A DNA stretch of 64,000 nucleotides. It comes from Jidongwangia harbinensis. Its GTDB lineage: Bacteria > Actinomycetota > Actinomycetes > Mycobacteriales > Micromonosporaceae. This document shows positions 45,872-53,799 of the stretch, piece after piece. The stretch lies in contig NZ_JAIWNC010000008.1 in assembly GCF_020216025.1 (NCBI RefSeq), positions 62,001 to 126,000 on the forward strand, in the 5' to 3' direction. Within the stretch, counting starts at the first letter, position 1. Each line of letters starts with the position of its first letter. Position numbers and translations under genes: made by a program. The notes under the pieces were generated by a model. That model ran no database searches, was not told the origin of the DNA, and saw nothing but the letters and a program-made list of their open reading frames with translations.

Positions 45872-46633
45872 TCACGCTGCGTGCAACGCCGCGACCAACC
45901 GCCGGTCTCCGCCCAGGGTCAGAACGTCCAGCGGACGCCGGCCCATCAGCGCCAGTTGCAGGTCGCTGGCGGTGCCGGTGGCCTCGGCGCGGGCGTGGTG
46001 ATCGTCGGAGTCCAGAATGGTGCCGGTGTCGAGCAGCGCGACGCCGGTGCCCCGCAGCCGGAGAAACCACTCGTACGCTGCGTCGGTGGCCACCAGATGG
46101 ACCACGCCCTGCAGATTGGTCGCCTCGTGGCGGCGTCCGGCCGGCAGCCAGGTGTCCAGGATCTCGGTCACGCCGTCCGCGGCCAGTTTGGTCTCGATCG
46201 GGGTGGGCCGGCCGGCCGCGGCCTCGGCGTCCCAGCGGTGCACCGACACCTCGTGGGCCATCCGGCGGTGCCAGAAGCCCGCCTTCTTGGCCTGCGCGGG
46301 CCACGTCCACGCCGGAAGTTCCGGTTCCAGAGCGTCCAGAGTTTCGGTCATGCCGGTGAGTTCCCGGCGCAGCCCTTCGAGCGCCTCGGACCACTCCGGA
46401 CGCGGCTCCGGGACCACCCGGTCCGGGGGCCTGGTGATCACCCCGCGGGTGGTGGTCTCGCGGACCCACCTCATCAGCGAGGTGAGGTGTTCCACCAGAT
46501 CCGCGACGATCCATCCGGGACACGAGGGCACTGCTGCCTCCGGACCCGCCTCCTCGACCGCGTCGCGCAACGCCGGGCCGTCGGCCCGCAGCGCGCCGAG
46601 CCAGAAGTCCTTCGTCGCATGCAATCTGTTCAT
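45872..46633 (-). CDS. Maleylpyruvate isomerase-family mycothiol-dependent protein
   Basis: DinB-fold protein of 253 residues of the mycothiol-dependent MDMPI family. The N-terminal four-helix domain has CPGWIVADLVEHLTSLMRWV and, later, HRRMAHEVSVHRWDAE, giving three metal-binding histidines. The C-terminal sterol-carrier-like domain ends LQLALMGRRPLDVLTLGGDR. It probably carries out a thiol-dependent isomerisation or detoxification, in line with mshD in this window. ATG 46633 follows AGGAG. Confidence 0.87.
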   Translation of the reverse strand: MNRLHATKDFWLGALRADGPALRDAVEEAGPEAAVPSCPGWIVADLVEHLTSLMRWVRETTTRGVITRPPDRVVPEPRPEWSEALEGLRRELTGMTETLDALEPELPAWTWPAQAKKAGFWHRRMAHEVSVHRWDAEAAAGRPTPIETKLAADGVTEILDTWLPAGRRHEATNLQGVVHLVATDAAYEWFLRLRGTGVALLDTGTILDSDDHHARAEATGTASDLQLALMGRRPLDVLTLGGDRRLVAALHAA

Positions 46634-46697
46634 CACAGCTCCTGCCCGACCGGACCGCCATGTGTCCCCTGAAACGGATGAGCCTAGGGTGAACGGC

Positions 46698-47765
46698 GTG
46701 TCCGACGCCATTGCCGACCACCCGACCGACGCGTTTCCCACCTCGCTCGGGACGTACACGACGCTACGCCTCGGCGGGCCCGCAGGCACGCTGACCGTCG
46801 TGTCCGAACCGGACGAGGCGGTTTCCGCGGTACGAACCGCCCACGCCGCCGGTGACTCGGTGCTCATCCTGGCAGGCGGAAGCAACGTGGTGGTGTCCGA
46901 TTCGGGGTTTCCGGGCCATGTGGTGCTGCTCCGTACCCGTGGGGTGCGTGTCGTCGACCGGGACGCCGGGCACGTCGTGGTGCGGGTCGCGGCCGGCGAA
47001 CCGTGGGACGAGTTCGTGGCCGGCACCGTGGCGGACAACCTGGCCGGGGTGGAGTGCCTGTCCGGGATTCCGGGCTCCGCGGGGGCCACGCCGATCCAGA
47101 ACGTGGGCGCCTACGGGCAGGAGGTCGGGCAGACCATCGTGGCCGTGCACGCCTACGACCGGGAGGCCGACCGGGTGGTCACCATGACCCCGGCGGAGTG
47201 CCGGTTCGCGTACCGGTCCAGCGTGTTCAAGCACCGTGACCGCTGGGTGGTGCTGGAGGTGGACTTCCGGCTCGCCGAGTCGAAGGAGTCGGCCCCGATC
47301 CGGTACGCCGAGCTGGCCCGCCGGCTGGGCGTCGAGCCGGGCGACCGGGTGCCGCTGTCCCAGGCCCGGGACGCCGTGCTGGCGTTGCGGGCGGGTAAGG
47401 GCATGGTGCTGGACGCCGCCGACCCGGACACCTGGTCGGTGGGTTCGTTCTTCACCAACCCGGTCCTCTCGGCGGCCGAGTGGTCGGCGTTGCGCACGGT
47501 CGCCGACCCGCCGCACTGGCCGAATCCGGACGGGTCGGTGAAGGTGCCGGCGGCCTGGCTGATCGAGCACGCCGGCTTCCGCAAGGGGTACCGGCCGGGC
47601 GCCGGGGTGGCGATCTCGTCGAAGCACACGCTGGCGTTGACGCACCTGGGCGACGGTTCCACGACGGCGTTGCTGGACCTGGCCCGGGAGATCCGGGACG
47701 GCGTGCGGGACCGGTTCGGGGTCCGACTGCACCCCGAACCGGTCCTGGTCAACTGCGCGCTCTGA
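46698..47765 (+). CDS. murB: UDP-N-acetylenolpyruvoylglucosamine reductase
   Basis: FAD/NADPH enzyme that makes UDP-MurNAc for peptidoglycan. The 355-residue protein shows the FAD-binding LILAGGSNVVVSDSGFPG, the core GIPGSAGATPIQNVGAYGQE, RSSVFKHRD (YRSSVFK, type I) and GSFFTNPVLS with the catalytic serine. The glutamate near the end is in RLHPEPVLVNCAL. GTG 46698 is selected because TAGGGT ends 7 bases before it; GTG 46689 would lie inside that box. The next gene is convergent with only four bases between stops. Confidence 0.95.
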   Translation: MSDAIADHPTDAFPTSLGTYTTLRLGGPAGTLTVVSEPDEAVSAVRTAHAAGDSVLILAGGSNVVVSDSGFPGHVVLLRTRGVRVVDRDAGHVVVRVAAGEPWDEFVAGTVADNLAGVECLSGIPGSAGATPIQNVGAYGQEVGQTIVAVHAYDREADRVVTMTPAECRFAYRSSVFKHRDRWVVLEVDFRLAESKESAPIRYAELARRLGVEPGDRVPLSQARDAVLALRAGKGMVLDAADPDTWSVGSFFTNPVLSAAEWSALRTVADPPHWPNPDGSVKVPAAWLIEHAGFRKGYRPGAGVAISSKHTLALTHLGDGSTTALLDLAREIRDGVRDRFGVRLHPEPVLVNCAL

Positions 47766-47769
47766 CAGG

Positions 47770-48288
47770 TCAGGACCATCCGAAGAGCTGGGTGTAGTAC
47801 GGCGTGCCGTTCGCGGCGTACCGCACGCCGGTGCCGATCGACCGGGCCGCGCAGTTCAGGATGTTGGCGCGGTGGGCCGGGCTGGCCATCCAGGCGTCCA
47901 TGATCGCGGTGGCGGTGGGGTAGCCCCAGCCGATGTTCTCCCCGGCCGGGTGGGTGTAGCCGGCGGCGCGGGCGCGGGTCACGAAGGTCGAGCCGCCCCG
48001 GCCGAAGTGCCCGAAGGTACCTGTGACGGCCATGTACGTGCTCTGCTGCACGGACGCCTCGACCAGCTGGTGGTCCACCGCGACCTGGCCGCACCCGGCC
48101 GCGTGCCGGCGCTGGTTGGTCTGCGTGACGATCAGGGACATGAGCTCGGCCTCGGTGGGTGGACCGGCCGGCACGACCACGGCCGCGGCCGCACCGGCCG
48201 GCACGGCGGCCTGCGCCGGGGCGGCCACGGCGAGCAGAGCCGGCACGGTGGCGAGAACGGCGAGACGTCCCATCGACTTGATCAACAA
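47770..48288 (-). CDS. Secreted CAP/SCP-domain protein
   Basis: Protein of 172 residues with a signal peptide (LAVLATVPALLAVAAPAQAA) and a compact CAP domain: QTNQRRHAAGCGQVAVDHQL, GHFGRGGSTFVTRARAAGYT, GENIGWGYPTATAIMDAWMA and HRANILNCAARSIGTGV. The CAP histidine/glutamate pair is kept. Bacterial members are secreted and of unclear role. TTG 48288 follows GGAGG by seven bases; TTG 48285 is possible. Confidence 0.88.
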   Translation of the reverse strand: MLIKSMGRLAVLATVPALLAVAAPAQAAVPAGAAAAVVVPAGPPTEAELMSLIVTQTNQRRHAAGCGQVAVDHQLVEASVQQSTYMAVTGTFGHFGRGGSTFVTRARAAGYTHPAGENIGWGYPTATAIMDAWMASPAHRANILNCAARSIGTGVRYAANGTPYYTQLFGWS

Positions 48289-48406
48289 GGTGCTGCCTCC
48301 CAGTCAAGGCCGGGCGCTAGTTCGCCCGCCTCCTGTTATGGCACCCTTTTTCCGACCGACCGTACCGTCTTTGGTGGTTTTGGGGTCTGCGGGCGGTCCC
48401 GCCGGG

Positions 48407-49120
48407 TCATGCTGGGGGGATGCCCAGCGGGAGCCGGATCTCCGCGCCGGCGCCGACCGCGGGGTCGAACGTCAGCCGCACCGAGCCGCCGTGCCGGACC
48501 GCGATCGCGTCCGCCAGCAGCATCCACAGCGCGGTGCTGCGCCGGCGGAACGGCGGTTCCGGAATGGCCAGCATGCCGGCCATCAGGTGCTCGTCGGTGA
48601 GTTCCTCGGACTGGCGCGCGGTCACGGTCACCGTCCAGGAGCCGGACCCGGCCGCGGTGCGGACCGTGGCGGAGCGGTCCGCGGCGCCGCTGGCCACCGT
48701 GCCGAGCACCGCATAGAAGAGGTCGAGGAGCAGGGCCGGATCGCCGGACAGCGGAGGCCCGGCGGTCGCCTCCACGGTGGCCGCGGTGTGCGGTTCCCGG
48801 CTGGCCAGCCGGTCGGCGGCGGCCCGGATGACCGCCGGCAGGTCCACCGCGGCCGGGTTGATCGCCAGGTCGCCGGTCTGCAGCCGGGTGACCACCATCA
48901 GGTCGTCGACCAGCGTCAGCATCCGCTCGGTGTTGCGGCGGACCGCGGCGAGGGCCAGCGACCGTTCGTCCGGGGCGAGGTCGTCGGTGTCCAGACTCTC
49001 GGTGAACGACGCGATCGTGGTCAGTGGGGTACGCAGCTCGTGAGAGATGACGGTCAGGAAGCGCGCCTCGAGGGTGGCGGGACGCAGGACGGCCGCTGAG
49101 GGGCCTGAGGTCGGGCTCAC
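48407..49120 (-). CDS. Soluble histidine kinase with degenerate ATPase domain
   Basis: Protein of 237 residues with no membrane or sensor domain. The HisKA dimer domain is intact: FLTVISHELRTPLTTIASFT, phospho-acceptor H27. The region that should be HATPase_c keeps its length and strand pattern (VTARQSEELTDEHL, RHGGSVRLTFD) but lacks the N-box asparagine (LLLDLFYAVLGTVASGAA instead), the D-x-G-x-G box and the G-rich lid. It may be a phosphatase, a phosphotransfer partner or a pseudokinase. GTG start. It diverges from the response regulator gene across 224 bases. Confidence 0.82.
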   Translation of the reverse strand: MSPTSGPSAAVLRPATLEARFLTVISHELRTPLTTIASFTESLDTDDLAPDERSLALAAVRRNTERMLTLVDDLMVVTRLQTGDLAINPAAVDLPAVIRAAADRLASREPHTAATVEATAGPPLSGDPALLLDLFYAVLGTVASGAADRSATVRTAAGSGSWTVTVTARQSEELTDEHLMAGMLAIPEPPFRRRSTALWMLLADAIAVRHGGSVRLTFDPAVGAGAEIRLPLGIPPA

Positions 49121-49303
49121 CGGATCCTCGCGGACCGGCCCGGACGGCGGAAGGGCACGCTAAACTATAACTGTCCGTATATAAACCGGTACGTAGGCAA
49201 AAGCCCGACACGAAGCAATTTGTCACGCTACCGTGAGTCCGCGTGTTTCCTGTGTGCCCGTACTGCAGGCGCGCCGCGTCCCGAACTGACGCACAACGGG
49301 GGT

Positions 49304-49348
49304 ATGGCGATGGGTGTAACGAGCATGACGAGCCTGGGTGACGCATGA
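49304..49348 (+). CDS. Possible 14-codon leader frame before the response regulator
   Basis: ATG 49304, preceded by CGGGGG, begins MAMGVTSMTSLGDA and its stop overlaps the regulator start codon as ATGA (49345-49348). The arrangement would couple translation of the regulator to this short frame. No homology can be seen; it may be chance. Confidence 0.3.
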   Translation: MAMGVTSMTSLGDA

Positions 49349-50043
49349 GTCGCCTCCTGGTCGTCGAGGATGACCCGGACATCGCGCTCGCACTGCGGCT
49401 GCTGTTCAGCCGGGCGGGCTACGAGGTGGCACATGCCGGCGACGGGCGGACCGGGCTCAAGGAGGCGTACGCCGAGCATCCCGACCTCGTCGTGCTGGAC
49501 GTCGGACTGCCGGAGATGGACGGCTGGCAGGTGCTGGAACGGCTGCGCGACGTCTCGGACGTACCGGTGCTGGTGCTCACCGCACACGGGCAGGAGGCCG
49601 AGAAGGTCCGCGGCCTGCGCGGCGGAGCCGACGACTACCTCACCAAGCCGTTCGCCAACAACGAACTGCTGGCCCGGGTGGAGGCGCTGCTGCGCCGGTC
49701 GTCCGCCGGCCAGAACAGCTGGGCCAGCCAGATCTACGACGACGGCCTGGTGCACCTCGACCCGACGAAACGCCGGGTGTACGTCAAAGGCGACGAGAAG
49801 CGGCTGACCCCCACCGAGTTCCGGCTGCTCAACGCGCTGGTCCGGCACGCCGGTGCGGTGCTCAGCCCGAACCAGCTCCTCACCCAGGCCTGGGACGACC
49901 CGACCGGCATCGGCCAGGAACGGGTCAAGTTCGCGGTGCTCCGGCTCCGCCGCAAGCTCGGGTGGTCGGAGCCGGACGAGTCGCCGATCGAATCGGTACG
50001 TGGTTTCGGCTACCGGTACCGCCGTCCTGGCGGCGACACCTGA
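49345..50043 (+). CDS. OmpR-family response regulator
   Basis: Two-domain regulator of 232 residues. Receiver domain: acidic pair ED in LLVVEDDPDIAL, phospho-acceptor D52 in LVVLDVGLPEMDGW, the T/K switch residues in LVLTAHG and YLTKPFANNEL. DNA-binding winged helix: RLTPTEFRLLNALVRHAGAV to VLRLRRKLGW and SVRGFGYRY. It is divergent from the degenerate kinase and directly precedes the chemotaxis operon, with a sigma-like site in the gap. Targets unknown. Confidence 0.93.
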   Translation: MSRLLVVEDDPDIALALRLLFSRAGYEVAHAGDGRTGLKEAYAEHPDLVVLDVGLPEMDGWQVLERLRDVSDVPVLVLTAHGQEAEKVRGLRGGADDYLTKPFANNELLARVEALLRRSSAGQNSWASQIYDDGLVHLDPTKRRVYVKGDEKRLTPTEFRLLNALVRHAGAVLSPNQLLTQAWDDPTGIGQERVKFAVLRLRRKLGWSEPDESPIESVRGFGYRYRRPGGDT

Positions 50044-50070
50044 GCGCCGGCGGGATGCCGTCCGGGTCGC

Positions 50071-50096
50071 CTCAGGTGTCCGGCGGGCGGGTCGAT
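50071..50096 (+). promoter_or_regulatory. Putative flagellar sigma-factor promoter of cheA
   Basis: CTCA (50071-50074), 16 bases, GTCGAT (50091-50096), 34 bases before cheA. It is one of four similar sites in the motility region (see 58761, 60621 and 63371), differing here by one base in the -10 element. Confidence 0.6.
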
Positions 50097-50130
50097 GAGG
50101 GGTCTTGGAGCATCGAGCAGGAGGTAAGTC

Positions 50131-52464
50131 GTGGAAGACCTTGGTGAGATCGTGGGCGAGTTCCTCATGGAGAGCCACGAGAACCTGGACCAGATCGACC
50201 GGGATCTCGTTGCGCTGGAGCAGGAGCCGAACTCGCGTGATCTGATCTCGCGCATCTTCCGCGCGATCCACACGATCAAGGGGACGAGCGGGTTCCTGGC
50301 GTTCAGTCGCCTGGAGACGCTGGCCCATGCGGGCGAGTCGCTGCTGTCCCGGCTGCGGGACGGCGTCCAGCCGGTCACCCCGGCGACGATCACCACGCTG
50401 CTGGCCACGATCGACGGCGTCCGGTCGCTGCTCGCCGCCATCGAGCAGAACGGCAACGAGGGCGACGTCCAGGTCGACGGCATCATCAGCACGGTGCACG
50501 CGCAGATGAACGCGTCCGGCAACCCGCCGCCCGCGCTGTCCTCGAAGACCGCCCCGCCGCCCGTGCCGCTGAACGAGGCCGCGGCCCGGCCGGTGCCCGA
50601 CCCGGTCGAGGGCCAGCGCCGCCCGCTCGGCGAGATGCTGGTGGAATCCGGTGCGGCCCAGCCCTCGGACGTCAGCTCGGCGCTCCAGCAGCAGCTCGAG
50701 GGCGACGAGCGCAAGCTCGGCACGATCCTGCTCGAGGAGGGCAAGACGGTTCCGGCCGCGGTCACCGACGCGCTGCAGGCGCAGACGCCGAAGCGCAGTG
50801 TCGCGGACAGCGCGATCCGGGTCGACGTGGACGTGCTGGACGGTCTGCTGAACATGGTCGGCGAGCTGGTGCTGGCCCGGAACCAGCTGGTCCGCGGCGT
50901 GATGGAGACCGGTGACTCCGCGCTGGTCCGCAGCGCCCAGCGGCTCGGCATGATCACCAGTGAGCTGCAAGAGGGCATCATGAAGACCCGCATGCAGCCG
51001 ATCGAGCACATCTGGTCCAAGCTGCCCCGGGTCGTCCGGGACCTGAGCACCTCGCTCGGCAAGCAGGTCCAGCTGGTCATGGAGGGCAAGGAGACCGAAC
51101 TCGACCGGAGCCTCCTGGAAGCGGTCAAGGACCCGCTGACGCACCTGGTCCGCAATGCCGTGGACCACGGCGTCGAGGATCCGGAGACCCGGGTCGCGGC
51201 GGGCAAGCCCCGGGAGGGGACGCTCACGCTCCGCGCGTACCACGAGGGTGGGCACGTGGCGGTCGAGGTGGCCGACGACGGCGCCGGCCTGAACGTCGCC
51301 CGGATCGCGCAGAAGGCCGTGGAGAACGGCATCATCCGCGCGGATCAGGCCGCCACCATGGACCGGCGGGACATCATGGCGCTGGTCTTCCAGCCCGGCT
51401 TCTCCACCGCCACCAAGGTCACCAACGTCTCCGGCCGTGGCGTCGGCATGGACGTGGTGAAGACCAACATCGAGCGGATCGGCGGCGCGGTCAGCGTCGA
51501 CTCGACGCTGGGTGAGGGCACCGTCTGGCGCCTCAACATCCCGCTCACGCTCGCCATCATCCAGGCGCTCACGGTGGACTGCGGCGACCAGCGGTACGTC
51601 GTGCCCCAGGTGGCGGTGCTGGAACTGGTCTTCATCGACGGCCAGTCCACCAAGATCGAGTACGCCTCCGGCGCGCCGGTCTACCGCCTCCGCGGCAAGC
51701 TCCTGCCGCTGGTCCGGCTGGACCGAACCCTCGGCCTGGACGTCGGCGGCGACCAGGGTGTCTACATCATGGTGCTGCAGGCCGACGGCCGCCGGTTCGG
51801 CCTGGTCGTGGACCGCGTCCTGAACACCGAGGAGGTCGTGGTCAAGGCGCTCAACTCCCGGTTCAAGGACATCGGCCTGTACGCCGGCGCCACCATCCTG
51901 GGCGACGGCAAGGTCGGCCTGATCCTGGACGTCTCCTCGCTGGCGCGCCGTTCGCACCTGGCCGTCGACTCGGAACGGGAGAGCATCACCGGAGCCAATC
52001 GCGCCGCCGGGTCCGGCGGAACCGGCGAACGTCTGCTGGTCACCGCGGTCGGCGACCGGCGGGTCGCGATCCCGCTGGACACCGTCACCCGGCTCGAGGA
52101 GTTCCCGCGCGAGCGGATCGAGCACGCCGGGTCCCGCGAGGTGGTGCAGTACCGCGGGCAGATCCTCCCGCTGGTGCGGCTGTCGCACCTGCTCGGTGCG
52201 TACACCGAGGAACCGGAGGGCGAGACCGTGTCGGTGGTGGTCTACAGCGAGGGCGAACGCAGCGTGGCGCTGGTGGTGGACCGGATCGTCGACATCGCGG
52301 AGAACTCCACCACGGCCCGCCGGGACGCCGAGGAGGACGGCCTGGTCGGCACCGCGGTGATCCAGCAGCGGGTGACCGAACTGCTCGACGTGCGCCGGGC
52401 GATCCTGGCCGCGGACCCGAACTTCTACAACGAAGCGGACGACTCGATGCTGGTGGAGGCGTGA
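50131..52464 (+). CDS. cheA: Chemotaxis histidine kinase CheA with two CheW-like domains
   Basis: Central kinase of chemotaxis, 777 residues. P1 phosphotransfer domain: FRAIHTIKGTSGFLAFSRLE with H47. Residues about 165-225 hold two short helical repeats (LGEMLVESGAAQPSDVSSAL and LGTILLEEGKTVPAAVTDAL) where P2 usually sits. P3 dimerisation follows, then the P4 ATPase with HLVRNAVDHGVEDPE (N-box), VADDGAGLN and GRGVGMDVVKTNI. The C-terminus has two successive CheW-like domains (about 470-610 and 630-770), so P5 is duplicated. GTG follows AGGAGG. First gene of the operon. Confidence 0.95.
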   Translation: MEDLGEIVGEFLMESHENLDQIDRDLVALEQEPNSRDLISRIFRAIHTIKGTSGFLAFSRLETLAHAGESLLSRLRDGVQPVTPATITTLLATIDGVRSLLAAIEQNGNEGDVQVDGIISTVHAQMNASGNPPPALSSKTAPPPVPLNEAAARPVPDPVEGQRRPLGEMLVESGAAQPSDVSSALQQQLEGDERKLGTILLEEGKTVPAAVTDALQAQTPKRSVADSAIRVDVDVLDGLLNMVGELVLARNQLVRGVMETGDSALVRSAQRLGMITSELQEGIMKTRMQPIEHIWSKLPRVVRDLSTSLGKQVQLVMEGKETELDRSLLEAVKDPLTHLVRNAVDHGVEDPETRVAAGKPREGTLTLRAYHEGGHVAVEVADDGAGLNVARIAQKAVENGIIRADQAATMDRRDIMALVFQPGFSTATKVTNVSGRGVGMDVVKTNIERIGGAVSVDSTLGEGTVWRLNIPLTLAIIQALTVDCGDQRYVVPQVAVLELVFIDGQSTKIEYASGAPVYRLRGKLLPLVRLDRTLGLDVGGDQGVYIMVLQADGRRFGLVVDRVLNTEEVVVKALNSRFKDIGLYAGATILGDGKVGLILDVSSLARRSHLAVDSERESITGANRAAGSGGTGERLLVTAVGDRRVAIPLDTVTRLEEFPRERIEHAGSREVVQYRGQILPLVRLSHLLGAYTEEPEGETVSVVVYSEGERSVALVVDRIVDIAENSTTARRDAEEDGLVGTAVIQQRVTELLDVRRAILAADPNFYNEADDSMLVEA

Positions 52465-52465
52465 C

Positions 52466-52909
52466 ATGGCGAGCCGTCAGTTTGCCACCTTCGAGGTGGC
52501 CGGGCAGCTGTTCGGCGTCGAGGTCGACACGGTGCAGGAGGTGCTCTCCTACAACGAGTACACCCCGGTGCCGCTCGCCCCGCCGGCCGTAGGCGGCCTG
52601 TTCAACCTGCGCGGACAGGTGATCGCAGCGGTGGACCTGCGGGTCCAGCTGGGGCTGGCCCGGCAGGCCCTGGAAGGTCCGGTGATGAACGTGATCCTCC
52701 GCGGCAGCGCGGAAGGTGAGCCGGTGAGCCTGCTGGTGGACCGGATCGGCGAGGTGGTGGACCTGGAGGACGAGGCTTTCGAGCCGCCGCCGGACACCCT
52801 GAGCGGGCCGACCCGGGAACTGGTGGTGGGCACGTTCAAGCTGGACGGCCGCCTGATGCTTGCCCTCGACGTCAACCAGGCCGTCGACACGTATCGAGCC
52901 ACCACCTGA
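52466..52909 (+). CDS. cheW: Chemotaxis coupling protein CheW
   Basis: Adaptor of 147 residues linking receptors and CheA. The SH3-like fold is seen in FATFEVAGQLFGVEVDTVQE, YTPVPLAPPAVGGLFNLRGQ, VIAAVDLRVQLGL and LLVDRIGEVVDLEDEAFEPP. ATG one base after the cheA stop; its own stop shares a base with the ATG of the next gene (TGATG), so the operon is tightly coupled. Confidence 0.95.
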   Translation: MASRQFATFEVAGQLFGVEVDTVQEVLSYNEYTPVPLAPPAVGGLFNLRGQVIAAVDLRVQLGLARQALEGPVMNVILRGSAEGEPVSLLVDRIGEVVDLEDEAFEPPPDTLSGPTRELVVGTFKLDGRLMLALDVNQAVDTYRATT

Positions 52910-53799
52910 TGTACAGCCTGGTCAGCGCCCCCGTCCTCGGTTTCGACCTGACCCGCCTCGGCGGCGGGTCGGCCACCGCCGAGGTGATCCTGCGTGCCCT
53001 GCGGCTCGGGCTCGGGGACCTGCCGGTGCTGGCGGAGCGGCTGCCGGACGAGGGCGTACGTGGCCCGCTGTGGGTGGAGGTGGAGAGCGCCGCGCGGCGC
53101 CTGCCGACGCTGAAGTCGCTCAAGGAGCAGGACCCGGCCAGCTCGCTGGCCCTGGTGGAACGCGCGCCGATCGGCTCGGTCGACGCGCTGCTCACCTGTA
53201 TCCGGTACGACGTGATGGCGTGGACCTGGCACGGCACCGGGCGGGACGCGCAGCAGAGCGAGGCGGCGTCCGCGGCCACCGCGCTGCTCTGTGACGCCGC
53301 GGTGGCCAGCTATCTGCGCGAGGTGCTGGACGAGACCACCCGCCGGATGCTCGGCGCCGGCTGGGTGGCGGCGCTGCGCAAGCTGCCCGTCGGGGCGCCG
53401 ATCGACCTGGGACCGCACCACTACGTGGTGTCCGCGCTGCTGGACCGGCTGCGGTCGATCCGCCCGCGGGACCTGGCCCGGCTGATCGCGTCGGCCGACG
53501 ATGCCCGTCGCAACGCCGGTGGCTGGTCGCCGGCCGTGCACTCGGCGTCCTGGGCGGCGTACCTCTCGGACCGGGTCCGCACCGCGGCCGCCGCCCAGAT
53601 GCTGCTGGTGCAGGCCATGGACACCGCCGCGATCCCGCTGGCGGACCGGGCCGGGGGCGTCTGGAACATGCTCAGCGGCGCGGTCCAGGCGCTGGTCGTC
53701 CGGGATCTGCTGGACACCGCCACGGCGCACCGGCTGCTCGCTCCGGTGGTCGCCGCGCTGGGCCCGTCGTGGCTCGGCGAGAAGGGGGTGACCGGGTGA
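52909..53799 (+). CDS. Unknown protein in the che operon, between cheW and cheB
   Basis: Protein of 296 residues with no recognised domain. It is mostly predicted alpha-helical, Ala/Leu/Arg-rich, soluble, with no signal or membrane segment. Stretches include PTLKSLKEQDPASSLALVER, ALLTCIRYDVMAWTWHGTGR and SASWAAYLSDRVRTAAAAQM. It shares a base with the cheW stop and overlaps cheB by GTGA, so it is translated in step with core chemotaxis proteins. A scaffold, adaptor or signal-terminating role is possible; nothing in the sequence decides it. Confidence 0.8.
   Translation: MYSLVSAPVLGFDLTRLGGGSATAEVILRALRLGLGDLPVLAERLPDEGVRGPLWVEVESAARRLPTLKSLKEQDPASSLALVERAPIGSVDALLTCIRYDVMAWTWHGTGRDAQQSEAASAATALLCDAAVASYLREVLDETTRRMLGAGWVAALRKLPVGAPIDLGPHHYVVSALLDRLRSIRPRDLARLIASADDARRNAGGWSPAVHSASWAAYLSDRVRTAAAAQMLLVQAMDTAAIPLADRAGGVWNMLSGAVQALVVRDLLDTATAHRLLAPVVAALGPSWLGEKGVTG

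Noticed and set aside
49228..52467. Minus-strand open frame of over 1000 codons opposite the response regulator and cheA
   Set aside because: Composition is that of an antisense frame and it runs across two certain genes and their gap.
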